The notes beneath the pieces were generated by a model. That model searched no databases. It was not told the origin of the DNA and saw nothing but the letters and a program-made list of their open reading frames with translations. This document shows, piece after piece, positions 17,003-25,671 of a stretch of DNA of 64,000 nucleotides. The translations under genes were made by a program, and so were the position numbers. The stretch comes from Ferrimonas senticii DSM 18821 (GTDB lineage Bacteria > Pseudomonadota > Gammaproteobacteria > Enterobacterales > Shewanellaceae). The stretch is from positions 124,001 through 188,000 of the forward strand of contig NZ_AUGM01000008.1 of the NCBI RefSeq assembly GCF_000422665.1, in the 5' to 3' direction. How positions within the stretch are numbered: the first letter of the stretch is position 1; each line of letters begins with the position of its first letter.

Positions 17003-18142
17003 TTAGTAAAGCGAGTTGGAGTTCTGTTCGATGTGCGACTCAGTCACCCGACCGAACATCTTGTAGTAACTCCACGCGGTGTAGCCCAATACGATTGGCA
17101 CGAAGATCGCCGCAGCAATCAACATCACGTTCAGCGTCATCTCCGAGCTAGTGGCATCCCACATGGTCAGCGACTGGCTTGGGTTCTTGGACGATGGCAT
17201 TACAAATGGGAACAGCGATACCGACGCGGTAACGATCATCCCAGTAATCGCCAATGCAGAGCACAGGAACGCCCAACCGTGACGACCGATTTTGCTCATC
17301 GCAATCACCAGCAGAGGACCGCCAGCAGCCAGCAGTGGCGCGATGTACAGCACTGGGTAGTTGCTGAAGTTGTTCAGCCACGCACCGGCTTGCAGTTCCA
17401 CGGTCTTAGTCAACGGGTTGGATGGTGCCATGGTATCGATGGCCGAGGTGATCACGTAACCATCAATAAAGCTGACCAGCCAGATGCCGCCGATGATGAA
17501 CAGCGCCGAGGACAGCAGCGCGAACAACATCGCCGCCGCTTGTGCACGCTTAAGCAGTGCCCCTTCGGTCTTCATCTGCAGCCACGCCGCACCGTGCATG
17601 GTCAGCATCGCAAAACACATTACCCCTGCCAGCAGGCCGTATGGGTTCAGCAGACCAAAGAAACCGCCGTCGTAGTAGTTACGCATCCACTCGTCGTAGT
17701 AGAACGGCACGCCTTGGAACAGGTTGCCAAACGCCACGCCGATGATCACCGGTGGAATGAAGCCACCCAAGAACAGACCCCAGTCCCAAGCGGTACGCCA
17801 GCGTGGATCTTCAATCTTAGAACGGTAATCAAAACCGATTGGGCGGAACCACAGGGCAAACAGGGTAATAACCATGGCGATGTAGAAGCCGGAGAAGGCT
17901 GCACCAAACACCATTGGCCACGCCGCAAACAGCGCGCCACCGGCGGTGATCAACCACACTTGGTTACCGTCCCAGTGCGGGGCGATGGAGTTGATCATAA
18001 CCCGACGTTCATTATCGGTTTTACCGATGAATGGCAGCAGTGCGCCAACACCCATATCGAAGCCATCGGTCACGGCGAAACCGATCATCAGCACGACGAC
18101 CAGTGCCCACCAGATCAGGCGCAGTGATTCATAATCAAACAT
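17003..18142 (-). CDS. cydB: Cytochrome bd-type quinol oxidase subunit II
   Basis: 379 residues, eight or nine membrane helices. Typical CydB motifs: an N-terminal [20 protein letters not shown] helix, [40 protein letters not shown] and [19 protein letters not shown]. Partner of CydA in the high-affinity quinol oxidase of the inner membrane. The ATG overlaps the end of cydA by 8 bases, so translation is coupled. Confidence 0.98.
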   Translation of the reverse strand: MFDYESLRLIWWALVVVLMIGFAVTDGFDMGVGALLPFIGKTDNERRVMINSIAPHWDGNQVWLITAGGALFAAWPMVFGAAFSGFYIAMVITLFALWFRPIGFDYRSKIEDPRWRTAWDWGLFLGGFIPPVIIGVAFGNLFQGVPFYYDEWMRNYYDGGFFGLLNPYGLLAGVMCFAMLTMHGAAWLQMKTEGALLKRAQAAAMLFALLSSALFIIGGIWLVSFIDGYVITSAIDTMAPSNPLTKTVELQAGAWLNNFSNYPVLYIAPLLAAGGPLLVIAMSKIGRHGWAFLCSALAITGMIVTASVSLFPFVMPSSKNPSQSLTMWDATSSEMTLNVMLIAAAIFVPIVLGYTAWSYYKMFGRVTESHIEQNSNSLY

Positions 18143-19751
18143 GGCTTGGAGTCTCCTTACCGGAAGCAGTCAAGGCCGCATCGAAGTTATCATCTTTGGC
18201 AACGCCGCTTTCAAAGTGGTAGCGGCCGGTTTTCAGGCTGCTTGGACCCAAGCGAGCAAAGCGGATCATCAAGAACATCTCCACCACCATCGCCGCGGTG
18301 TAGAACAGCGAGATCACCGCAATCGAGAAGATCAGATCGCCTTCAGACAAGCTGGACGCCGACATGTAGGTTGGCAGCACCTCGGCAATAGTCCAAGGCT
18401 GACGGCCATATTCCGCCACAAACCAACCACACATGATGGCGATCCACGGGAATGGCAGGGCAAACAGCAGACCTTTAAGCAGCCATGGCTTTTCATCCAC
18501 CTTCTGCTTGCAGGCTTGCCAGAACGCCAAACCGATCAGTACCAGCATCACCACACCAAGGCCAACCATCACTCGGAAGGTCCAGAACATCGGCCCGACC
18601 GCTGGGATAGAATCATCCACCGCTTTGGCGATCATGCTTTCGTCCGCTTGCGATACATCGTCGATGTAGCGCTTCAACAGCAACCCGTAACCCAGGTCTT
18701 TTTTCAGCAGTTCGTACTGCTGACGCTCAGCATCAGTGATGGTGTCGTTACGCAGTTTGATCAACAGCGCGTACGCCTGCATACCGTTACGAATACGCCC
18801 TTCGTTCTCAACTTTAATGTCTTTGATGCCCATCACCTGTTCGTCCAGCGAACGAGTGGCGATGATCCCCATCAGGTAAGGGATGCGCACCGCGAAGTCG
18901 ACGGTTTCGTTGTCGCTATCGGGAATACCAAACGCGGTAAAGGCCGCTGGTGCTGGGTGGGTTTCGAATTCCGCTTCCACCGCCGCCAGTTTCACTTTCT
19001 GCACGTCGCCCATCTCGTAGCCGGATTCATCGCCAAGGATGATCACCGATACGATAGACGCCATACCAAAGGCTGCAGCAATCGAGAAGGAACGACGAGC
19101 AAAGGCCAGATCGCGACCTTTCAGCAGGAAGTAAGAGCTGATCGCCAATACGAAGATGGCACCAGTCACATAGCCAGACGCCACGGTGTGCACGAATTTC
19201 ACCTGCGCCACTGGGTTGAAGATCAGATCGGCGAACGACGCCATCTCCATGCGCATGGTTTCGTAGTTGAATTCGCTGCCCACTGGGTTTTGCATCCAGC
19301 CGTTGGCAATCAAAATCCACAGCGCCGACAGGTTAGAGCCAAGTGCCACTAACCAGGTCACGGCCAAATGCTGCACTTTGGATAGGCGGTCCCAGCCAAA
19401 GAACATCAAACCGATCAGAGTGGATTCAAGGAAGAACGCCATCAGACCTTCGATTGCCAAAGGCGCACCGAAGATATCGCCGACGTAATGGGCGTAATAA
19501 GCCCAGTTGGTGCCGAACTGGAACTCCATGGTGACACCGGTGGTCACCCCCAGCGCAAAGTTGATGGCGAACAACTTGCCCCAGTACTTACACATGTCTT
19601 TATAGACTTGCTTGCCGGTCATCACATAACAGGATTCCATGATGGCAAGCAGGAAGGTCATCCCCAGAGTGAGCGGGACGAAAATGAAGTGGTACATCGC
19701 CGTAAGAGCGAACTGTAACCGCGACAGATCGACGACTTCATCGATGATCAT
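18135..19751 (-). CDS. cydA: Cytochrome bd-type quinol oxidase subunit I
   Basis: 538 residues, near-collinear with E. coli CydA. It binds haems b558, b595 and d and oxidises quinol with reduction of oxygen to water, supporting growth at very low oxygen. Visible: [20 protein letters not shown] with the haem-ligand His, [40 protein letters not shown], the Q-loop [13 protein letters not shown] and [13 protein letters not shown] good GGAG lies before ATG 19751. The long region upstream carries an FNR-type box and CRP-type sites. Confidence 0.98.
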   Translation of the reverse strand: MIIDEVVDLSRLQFALTAMYHFIFVPLTLGMTFLLAIMESCYVMTGKQVYKDMCKYWGKLFAINFALGVTTGVTMEFQFGTNWAYYAHYVGDIFGAPLAIEGLMAFFLESTLIGLMFFGWDRLSKVQHLAVTWLVALGSNLSALWILIANGWMQNPVGSEFNYETMRMEMASFADLIFNPVAQVKFVHTVASGYVTGAIFVLAISSYFLLKGRDLAFARRSFSIAAAFGMASIVSVIILGDESGYEMGDVQKVKLAAVEAEFETHPAPAAFTAFGIPDSDNETVDFAVRIPYLMGIIATRSLDEQVMGIKDIKVENEGRIRNGMQAYALLIKLRNDTITDAERQQYELLKKDLGYGLLLKRYIDDVSQADESMIAKAVDDSIPAVGPMFWTFRVMVGLGVVMLVLIGLAFWQACKQKVDEKPWLLKGLLFALPFPWIAIMCGWFVAEYGRQPWTIAEVLPTYMSASSLSEGDLIFSIAVISLFYTAAMVVEMFLMIRFARLGPSSLKTGRYHFESGVAKDDNFDAALTASGKETPSHV

Positions 19752-19991
19752 TGGGCGTTCTCCTTAACACCGCCTTGCCATTGGCCATGGCAACACGGGT
19801 AACGCAGGTGTATGGCTAATTTTAGTGACTAACAACCGAACAGGGCCAAGTGGGCAAGCAGCAAATTGCACGAGTCGACTTCGAGGGGGGGAAGTGCCAA
19901 CAAATTTGTGGCGGTCGAACATCGGCGGTTGCTGCAAACACCTCGGTTATAACAGATAGGATCGGGCCACTAGGACCAAACCCAGCGAGAT

Positions 19992-20005
19992 TTGACTGAG
20001 ATCAA
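19992..20005. promoter_or_regulatory. FNR-type binding site upstream of cydA
   Basis: TTGACTGAGATCAA matches the FNR/EtrA consensus TTGATNNNNATCAA at nine of ten defined positions. Its centre is about 248 bases before the cydA start codon, so it implies a long leader or action from a distance. FNR control of cyd genes is established in related bacteria; here it is inferred. Confidence 0.65.
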
Positions 20006-20131
20006 AATCGTTTCCAGACAAATTTCATGGTTATTTATAACATTACCAGCACTAGCTTTTTTCCCTGCCGATAGATTTAAATTAAATCCGCGACATGGCG
20101 CACATTTAAACAAATCAAAATCAAAACATTA

Positions 20132-20147
20132 TGTGACAATCGCCACA
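20132..20147. promoter_or_regulatory. CRP-like site 1
   Basis: TGTGACAATCGCCACA fits the TGTGA-N6-TCACA pattern with one mismatch. It is between cydA and the small peptide gene. Confidence 0.5.
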
Positions 20148-20183
20148 TTTGAAAGCTGACGCCAGCGAACACAAAAACAGCAG

Positions 20184-20199
20184 CGTGACAAAGATCACG
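20184..20199. promoter_or_regulatory. CRP-like site 2
   Basis: CGTGACAAAGATCACG is a symmetric GTGA-N6-TCAC core, the central CRP determinant. It lies 37 bases further upstream of the peptide gene promoter than expected for class I contact and about 440 bases from cydA. Confidence 0.5.
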
Positions 20200-20399
20200 C
20201 ACCCATATTGATAACTGCAGACTAAAACCAAATTCAGCGCCACAGCAGTGCAACAATACCGCAACCTAAGCTGCATTTGTTTTACCTTGATCACGGCATG
20301 AGCGTTGCCCAGAAAAAGCAGACATGAGCCGCTACGGTGTGATGTTTAGTCGCGATTTCAGATTAGAAAATCTATGGAACAAATAATGACTTTTCTAGT

Positions 20400-20428
20400 T
20401 TGATTGGTAAGCCACTCGCCCCTAAACT
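20400..20428 (+). promoter_or_regulatory. Sigma-70-type promoter for the 25-residue peptide
   Basis: TTGATT (20400-20405) and TAAACT (20423-20428) with a 17-base spacer. Transcription would begin about 75 bases before the peptide start codon. Confidence 0.5.
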
Positions 20429-20512
20429 GCGCGCCATCTGAGCAACAGCACTGTTTGAGCGCTGCCGCTCAACAACCGCAAAGCAACAATAGCGCTAACC
20501 TGGAGCGAACCT

Positions 20513-20590
20513 ATGAAAGTCTTTATCAAAGGCTGGTCGGCCTTGTACCTGCGTAGCTTTAATGAGCTGTACAAGAACACCGTAAAGTAA
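20513..20590 (+). CDS. 25-residue basic peptide
   Basis: The frame starts MKVFIKGWSALYLRSFNELY and ends KNTVK. TGGAG lies 7 bases before the ATG, a plausible promoter lies upstream and a strong terminator begins 25 bases after the stop, so it forms a complete independent transcription unit. It has a net positive charge and an amphipathic pattern of Phe, Ile, Trp, Leu and Tyr, consistent with a peripheral membrane helix. I do not recognise the family. The ordered gene signals make a real gene more likely than chance. Confidence 0.7.
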   Translation: MKVFIKGWSALYLRSFNELYKNTVK

Positions 20591-20614
20591 TCCGAATTAG
20601 TTAACGGATCTCAA

Positions 20615-20652
20615 CAACGCCGAGCCTGCAATGCAGCGCTCGGCGTTGTCGC
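20615..20652 (+). terminator. Terminator of the peptide gene
   Basis: CAACGCCGAGC (20615-20625) pairs perfectly with 20638-20648 across a 12-base loop, followed by TCGCATTT. Confidence 0.75.
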
Positions 20653-20751
20653 ATTTAGCTGATGAGTAATCGCCGCTGATAACGACAAAAGCATGGACAT
20701 CTACACAGTGGTTGAGATATAACCAAAACACTGTATGCCTATACATATAAA

Positions 20752-21459
20752 ATGATGTCTACCTATCAGCTTCGTCACCAACCCCCCTGTGATTGGCTCA
20801 GCGGTCTTGGCAGTCAATCCGTTGCCATGGCGGCTTTTGCTCTCGCCGATAACCAGCAACCGCTGGCCAGCCTGCGTCACCACAACCGCGGCTCATTTCA
20901 TAACAGCTGGCTGCAACTGACACCGCAATCCGGTTTTGGCCTATTGCTACTGGAACTGCACCGGGTGCTTAAACCGGATCGAGAGTGTTTTATTTTGCTC
21001 AATCCGCCACAGCTGGCGGCGATGCAGTTATTGGCGCAAGCCGCAGACTTTCGCCTGGGGCCACTGCGGGTGGTGCAGCTGAAAAACCGTCGTGGCAACA
21101 TCAAGCAACGACTGCTCTTGCATCTGCGCAAAGGCCGACCACCGGCGGCATGGCAACAGCAACAACTGCTGTTTGAACTGGCCAGCGATACCGCCCAGTT
21201 TCCGCACGGGCTGTTAGAACCACTGCTGCAACAATGCTCTAGCGCTGACGAATTGGTGATAGATCCGCTGCTGTTGGATGGCAGTGTGGCCACGCTGGCG
21301 TTGCAGCAAGGTCGCCGCTTTGCTGGCGCGGCCGCCGACGCTGACAAATTCAGCCAACTAAAATGCCAGCTTAGCCAGTTAGATAACGTGACCGAATTGA
21401 TGCAGCAACGATCGCCAACCGCCAGCGCGCAAGCCCTAGGGCAGATGCCACTGCTGTGA
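20752..21459 (+). CDS. Degenerate DNA methyltransferase-like protein
   Basis: 235 residues. The layout matches N4/N6 site-specific DNA methyltransferases: a short N-terminal part, LLLLELHRVLKPDRECFILL (the helix-strand usually reading ELHRVLKPGG), then FPHGLLEPLLQQCSSADELV and VIDPLLLDGSVATLALQQGR, corresponding to the usual KP-LLE-LI-SS-PGD-VLDPF-GSG-T-AA--GR block. The catalytic DPPY is replaced (NQQPL around residue 34) and the SAM-binding FxGxG is replaced by LLLDG. It is therefore probably not an active methylase and may be a repurposed DNA- or ligand-binding protein. It precedes the lap operon by about 200 bases on the same strand. Confidence 0.65.
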   Translation: MMSTYQLRHQPPCDWLSGLGSQSVAMAAFALADNQQPLASLRHHNRGSFHNSWLQLTPQSGFGLLLLELHRVLKPDRECFILLNPPQLAAMQLLAQAADFRLGPLRVVQLKNRRGNIKQRLLLHLRKGRPPAAWQQQQLLFELASDTAQFPHGLLEPLLQQCSSADELVIDPLLLDGSVATLALQQGRRFAGAAADADKFSQLKCQLSQLDNVTELMQQRSPTASAQALGQMPLL

Positions 21460-21485
21460 CCTGCAACGACCGCTGAACTACGTCC

Positions 21486-21557
21486 GTCAGCTAACACTGA
21501 GCTATATCGGTCAGCTAATGCTGAGCTATCTCAGTCAGCGAATGCTGAATTGGGCGT
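21486..21557. repeat. Three 24-bp tandem repeats upstream of lapC
   Basis: Units at 21486, 21510 and 21534 begin GTCAGCTAACACTGAGC, GTCAGCTAATGCTGAGC and GTCAGCGAATGCTGAAT. Each holds an internal inverted repeat TCAGC-N4/5-CTGA. The third unit is diverged in its second half. They lie 100-170 bases before the lapC start codon, a position suited to a repeated operator. Confidence 0.75.
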
Positions 21558-21655
21558 AGTCCTGCAAACTGCCGTGCAATATCAACAAGGTTGCTGAATT
21601 ATCAGCCAACGCCTTTGACTACACTCACCTCATGATCGCTCACGGATGAGATATC

Positions 21656-23074
21656 ATGAGGCAGCCAACCAATACCGCTAACAACACCGCTAGCAACACC
21701 GAGCCTAGCCCGCACAAGGACGATGCCGACTTCATTAACGATGCGCAAATGGCGCTGTTGATTGAGTCCCCAAAAGCTGGTCGCTACTTGTTGTGGCTGT
21801 TGTTGCTGTTTCTGCTAGCCGCGTTGCTGTGGGCCAACCACAGCCAGTTAGATACGGTGACCTCTGGCGAGGGCAAAGTGATCCCATCAGCACAGATGCA
21901 AGTGGTGCAAAACCTTGAAGGTGGACTGCTGGATCAACTGCTGGTGAAAGAGGGTCAAAGCGTTGCTGCTGGGCAACTGCTGATGGTGATCGACGACACT
22001 CGCTTTCAGGCTGACTATCGCGAACGCGAACAACAGCAATTGGAACTGCAAGCCCAAGCCATCCGCCTAAAAGCCGAGCTAGCAGCGGTGATCACTGCCA
22101 ACCAATCGTCAACCAGCCAACCGCGCGCCGCAATCACCCTAGGGCAGTTGAATTTTCCCGACGATTGGCCCGCCCATAAGCAGGCGCTGATCCGCCGCCA
22201 ACAGGCGGAATACCAAAGTGCGCTGGGCAACTTGCGAAACCAAGTACGGCAGCTGGAACAACAGATCCAGCAGCGCCAACAGGATTATCTGGAAGCCGAT
22301 GCGCGAGTGGCTAACCTGCGCCAATCCTACCGCCTAGCCAAAAGCGAATATGACCTAACCAAACCACTGGCCGACGAAGGGGTGGTTTCGCAGGTTGAGA
22401 TCCTAAAGCTGCAGCGGCAAACCAACGACACCCTGCGCGAACTCAATACCGTTAAACTGCAGTTGCCCAGCCTCAAAGCCGGCACCAATGAAGCGGTATT
22501 TCGCCGCGATGAAGCACTCACCAGTTTTATCAGCGAGCGCCAAGCCTCACTCAACCAAGTCGAGGGCGAACTGGCGGCGATGAATGAACGACGCATCGAT
22601 CTAGCCGATAAGGTAAAGCGTACCCAAGTGACTTCGCCGGTTAGCGGCATCGTCCAAACCATCCACATCAATACCATCGGCGGGGTGATTCAGCCCGGTG
22701 CCGATCTGATTGAGATCGTGCCTAGCGACGACAACCTGCTCATTGAAGCCAAGATCGCCCCTCAAGACATCGCCTTTTTACGGCCAGGCTTAAGCTCGAT
22801 CGTCAAACTCAGTGCCTACGACTTCACGCGCTACGGCGGCCTCAATGGCACGCTGGAACACATCAGCGCCGATACCATCATCGATGAAGAGGGCAACCCC
22901 TTTTATCTGGTGCGAGTGCGCACCAGCGCCAATCACCTAGGTCACAACCAGCAATTTGCCATTATCCCCGGGATGACTGCTTCGGTAGACATCATCAGCG
23001 GCAAACGCACGGTGCTGGATTACCTCACCAAACCGATGCGGGTTGCCTCGCAAACCGCGCTAAGAGAACTGTGA
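21656..23074 (+). CDS. lapC: Type I secretion membrane fusion protein (LapC/HlyD family)
   Basis: 472 residues. A cytoplasmic N-terminus of about 40 residues precedes one membrane helix (YLLWLLLLFLLAALLWANHS), then LDTVTSGEGKVIPSAQMQVV and NLEGGLLDQLLVKEGQSVAA, the HlyD/LapC lipoyl half-motif. A long coiled coil (Gln and Arg rich, about 100-290) and the second lipoyl half with VTSPVSGIVQTIHINTIGGV follow, ending in the HlyD beta-barrel. It bridges the ABC transporter and the TolC-like channel for export of a giant adhesin. First gene of the lap operon; its downstream neighbour starts 11 bases after its stop. Confidence 0.92.
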   Translation: MRQPTNTANNTASNTEPSPHKDDADFINDAQMALLIESPKAGRYLLWLLLLFLLAALLWANHSQLDTVTSGEGKVIPSAQMQVVQNLEGGLLDQLLVKEGQSVAAGQLLMVIDDTRFQADYREREQQQLELQAQAIRLKAELAAVITANQSSTSQPRAAITLGQLNFPDDWPAHKQALIRRQQAEYQSALGNLRNQVRQLEQQIQQRQQDYLEADARVANLRQSYRLAKSEYDLTKPLADEGVVSQVEILKLQRQTNDTLRELNTVKLQLPSLKAGTNEAVFRRDEALTSFISERQASLNQVEGELAAMNERRIDLADKVKRTQVTSPVSGIVQTIHINTIGGVIQPGADLIEIVPSDDNLLIEAKIAPQDIAFLRPGLSSIVKLSAYDFTRYGGLNGTLEHISADTIIDEEGNPFYLVRVRTSANHLGHNQQFAIIPGMTASVDIISGKRTVLDYLTKPMRVASQTALREL

Positions 23075-23085
23075 AAGGAGCCCCA

Positions 23086-24408
23086 ATGACAACTCGAACT
23101 GCCTTAGTTGCGGCAGCCATCTCCGTTACATTGATGGCACCAGCCCTAGCCGAACCTCGGTCTCTGGAACAGCAGGTGGCACTGACCATTGGCAGCAATC
23201 CGCAGATCATGCGCGAATTTAATGAACTGCAAAGCCGCAGTGAGGCGATCCGCGAAGCCCAAAGCGGTTATCTACCCAGCCTCGACTTGGATGCCGGCAT
23301 CGGCTATCAAAATCTCGATAATGACAGCACCAACCTACCCGGCAACGATCAAGACTTTGATCCATGGGACGTCAGCCTGACGCTGCGCCAATACCTATTC
23401 CAAGGGTTTGAGATCAGCGAGAACACCAGCCGCAGTCGCGCCGAAGCCGAAGCCCAACGCTATCAACTGCTGTCCGACGCGGAAGATCTTGCCCTGCGGG
23501 TTGCCGAAGTTTATTTGGCGTTGCTGCGAACCCAACAAACCTACCAACTGTCGACTGCCAATCGCGACAGCCATCAGCGGATCTTCGATGACATTCAGCG
23601 GCGCACCGATCAAGGGATCGGCACCAGTGCCGATCTGTCGCAGATCAGCGCTCGCCTTGCCGAAGCCAATGCCAATTTACTGGCTGCAGAAAACAACTGG
23701 CATGACGCCGAGGAGGAGTACCTGCGCGTCGTCGGCGAACTGCCGGCAGAGCTCATCCGCCCCGAGGTAGATGCCGAATTTCTGCCCAGCAGCATCGAAG
23801 AAGCGATCGGCATTGCCCGTGCCGGCAACCCTACTATTAAGCTGGCAACCCAAGACATTGATGCCGCCCACGCTGAGCGCGAGGTCGCCAAAAGTAACTT
23901 CTACCCAGAATTGTTTGTCGAGGTGAAACAAACCTGGGAGGAGGAGACCAACGGCCGCCGCGACCGCCAAGATGACTTCAGTGTGATGCTGCGGCTACGT
24001 TACAACCTATTCAACGGCTTTGCCAATCACGCCGAAGTAAAGCGCTTGGCCTATCAGGTTGGGATCGCTAAAGACATTCGTGACGATGCCATCCGCCAAC
24101 TGGACGAAGGCACTCGACTGGCTTGGAATGCGTGGCAATTTACCAACCGCCAACTGGGTTACCTGCAAGGCCATGTGGAAGCCGCTGCCAGCACCGTTGA
24201 TGCCTACAACAAGCAGTTTGATATCGGCAAACGCACCCTGCTGGATCTGCTCAATACCGAAAATGAACTGTTTGAAGCCCAAAGCGCTTATCTGGATGCC
24301 GAGTACGCCGAAATCGAAGCGCGCTATCGGGTACTTAACGCCACCGGCGTATTGCTGGATGCGCTGCGCCTAACCGTCCCTGAACCTTGGACCGAGAGCC
24401 GGAGGTAA
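23086..24408 (+). CDS. lapE: TolC-family outer-membrane channel of the adhesin secretion system
   Basis: 440 residues with a Sec signal peptide (cleavage near APALAEPR). Two repeats of the outer membrane efflux protein domain are visible: LRQYLFQGFEISENTSRSRA in the first and LRYNLFNGFANHAEVKRLAY in the second, each with the YxLFxGF motif. It is like LapE of Pseudomonas and AggA of Shewanella. ATG 23086 has AAGGAG upstream and follows the lapC stop by 11 bases. Forms the exit duct with LapB and LapC. Confidence 0.92.
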   Translation: MTTRTALVAAAISVTLMAPALAEPRSLEQQVALTIGSNPQIMREFNELQSRSEAIREAQSGYLPSLDLDAGIGYQNLDNDSTNLPGNDQDFDPWDVSLTLRQYLFQGFEISENTSRSRAEAEAQRYQLLSDAEDLALRVAEVYLALLRTQQTYQLSTANRDSHQRIFDDIQRRTDQGIGTSADLSQISARLAEANANLLAAENNWHDAEEEYLRVVGELPAELIRPEVDAEFLPSSIEEAIGIARAGNPTIKLATQDIDAAHAEREVAKSNFYPELFVEVKQTWEEETNGRRDRQDDFSVMLRLRYNLFNGFANHAEVKRLAYQVGIAKDIRDDAIRQLDEGTRLAWNAWQFTNRQLGYLQGHVEAAASTVDAYNKQFDIGKRTLLDLLNTENELFEAQSAYLDAEYAEIEARYRVLNATGVLLDALRLTVPEPWTESRR

Positions 24409-24413
24409 TTACC

Positions 24414-25019
24414 ATGCATAAGCACGTTCACAATCGGCTCGCCCTCGTCGCTGTCGCCCTGCTCGTTAGCGGGTGCAGCATGCAGGCCGATCCGCCCCCA
24501 AACTACACCCAAGCCGCCGATCTGTTCGATAACGACCTCGATGGCGTGATCAATCAGCGCGACGACTGCGGCCAAACCCTGACGGGCGCCTCAGTCAACA
24601 ACAGCGGCTGCGGCGATGCCTTAGCCCGCGACACCACGGTGCCCAGCATCGTCTTTTTCGATAATGACCGCGACCAGATCCGCGCCGATCAACGCCACGC
24701 CATTGACGATGCCCTAGCACGGCTTAATGCCGAGCCGAAGATGACCATCACCTTGGTGGGTCACACCAGCGCCGTCGCCAGCGCCGAATACAATCTGGCG
24801 CTGTCAAAGCGGCGGGTCGACAACGTTAAACAGGCTCTACTGGATGGGGGCATCAACCCACAGCGGATCAGCAGCGACTATCGCGGCGAAATGGAGCTGA
24901 AATTCAGCGGTGACAGCGAACAGGATCATCGCAACAACCGCCGTGTTGAGATCCGCTACCTCAGCCAGCAATCGACACCAGTGATGCGTTGGCACATCAA
25001 CAGTGTCGATCCGCAATAG
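24414..25019 (+). CDS. OmpA-family lipoprotein in the lap operon
   Basis: 201 residues. Lipobox LLVSGC at about residues 17-22, then a DNDLDGVINQRDDC calcium-binding-like motif as in thrombospondin type 3 repeats, and a C-terminal OmpA-like peptidoglycan-binding domain (SIVFFDNDRDQIRADQRHAI, LVGHTSAVASAEYNLALSKR, NNRRVEIRY). GGAGG lies 9 bases before ATG 24414. An OmpA protein in the same operon position occurs in Shewanella bpf loci, so it probably anchors or gates the secretion complex at the wall. Confidence 0.9.
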   Translation: MHKHVHNRLALVAVALLVSGCSMQADPPPNYTQAADLFDNDLDGVINQRDDCGQTLTGASVNNSGCGDALARDTTVPSIVFFDNDRDQIRADQRHAIDDALARLNAEPKMTITLVGHTSAVASAEYNLALSKRRVDNVKQALLDGGINPQRISSDYRGEMELKFSGDSEQDHRNNRRVEIRYLSQQSTPVMRWHINSVDPQ

Positions 25020-25671
25020 GCACTGGGGTTGGCTGCTTTGCTTACTGTTCACCGCACCGCTGTTGGCCCAGTCGATGCACGAGGTGGTGGCGCAACGTTA
25101 CGGCGCCGCCGCCAGCGCCCGTTTGCAACACTGGCAGCAACAACTGCAACAGTGGCAGTCGTTAGCCACCAGCACGCAACTGCAACGGGTTAATGATTTG
25201 GCTAATCAGATGCAAAGTCTTACGGATCAAGCGCTATGGGGCAGCAACGACTACTGGGCTACCACGGCTGAGTTTGTCGGTGCCGGTGGCGGCGATTGTG
25301 AAGACTTTAGCATCGCCAAGTTTGATGCGCTGCTGCAACTGGGGATCGCCCCACAGCAGCTGCGGTTGGTGTACGTCAAAGCCGAACAACTGCAGGAGTA
25401 CCACATGGTGTTGGCCTACTACCCCAAACCGGACGCCATCCCGCTGCTGCTGGATAACCTCAACCCGGCCATCTTAAGCGCCGATAAACGGCCTGACCTG
25501 ACCCCAGTGTTTAGCTTCAATGCCGCCCAACTGTGGCTTAACGTCAACCGTTTTCAAAGCCAGTCAGTCGGCAACATCAACAACTTCAGTCAATGGCAGC
25601 AACTGCAACACCGCGACCAGCCACGACTGCCAAAACTGCAACTGCCATTTGCCCAAGGAACTGTCCGATGA
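25003..25671 (+). CDS. lapG: LapG-type periplasmic cysteine protease
   Basis: 222 residues with a signal peptide (WLLCLLFTAPLLAQS). Bacterial transglutaminase-like cysteine protease with the full triad in order: Cys99 in GGGDCEDFSIAKFDAL, His134 in EYHMVLAYY, Asp151 in LLLDNLNPAI. In Pseudomonas and Shewanella, LapG cleaves the N-terminal region of the surface adhesin at a di-alanine site, releasing the cell from the surface; it needs calcium and is held back by LapD. A GTG start at 25003 overlaps the preceding gene by 17 bases. Confidence 0.95.
   Translation: MSIRNRHWGWLLCLLFTAPLLAQSMHEVVAQRYGAAASARLQHWQQQLQQWQSLATSTQLQRVNDLANQMQSLTDQALWGSNDYWATTAEFVGAGGGDCEDFSIAKFDALLQLGIAPQQLRLVYVKAEQLQEYHMVLAYYPKPDAIPLLLDNLNPAILSADKRPDLTPVFSFNAAQLWLNVNRFQSQSVGNINNFSQWQQLQHRDQPRLPKLQLPFAQGTVR

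Larger units (their letters stand above)
19752..20399. other. Long regulatory region between cydA and the peptide gene
   Basis: About 650 bases, more AT-rich than its surroundings from 20030 to 20160. Contains the FNR-like and CRP-like sites listed and an ArcA-like GTTATTTATAACATTA at about 20030. One very short frame (20324-20386, 20 codons) has no good ribosome-binding site and is not called. No other gene is seen. Confidence 0.5.

Noticed and set aside
17033-18127. Long plus-strand open frame opposite cydB (364 codons)
   Set aside because: It is a shadow of cydB: the minus-strand protein has clear CydB motifs and this one is Gln/His/Arg-rich with no known domain. The same applies to the 403-codon frame opposite cydA and the 389-codon frame opposite nrfA.
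20324-20386. 20-codon frame upstream of the 25-residue peptide
   Set aside because: No usable ribosome-binding site and no terminator of its own.
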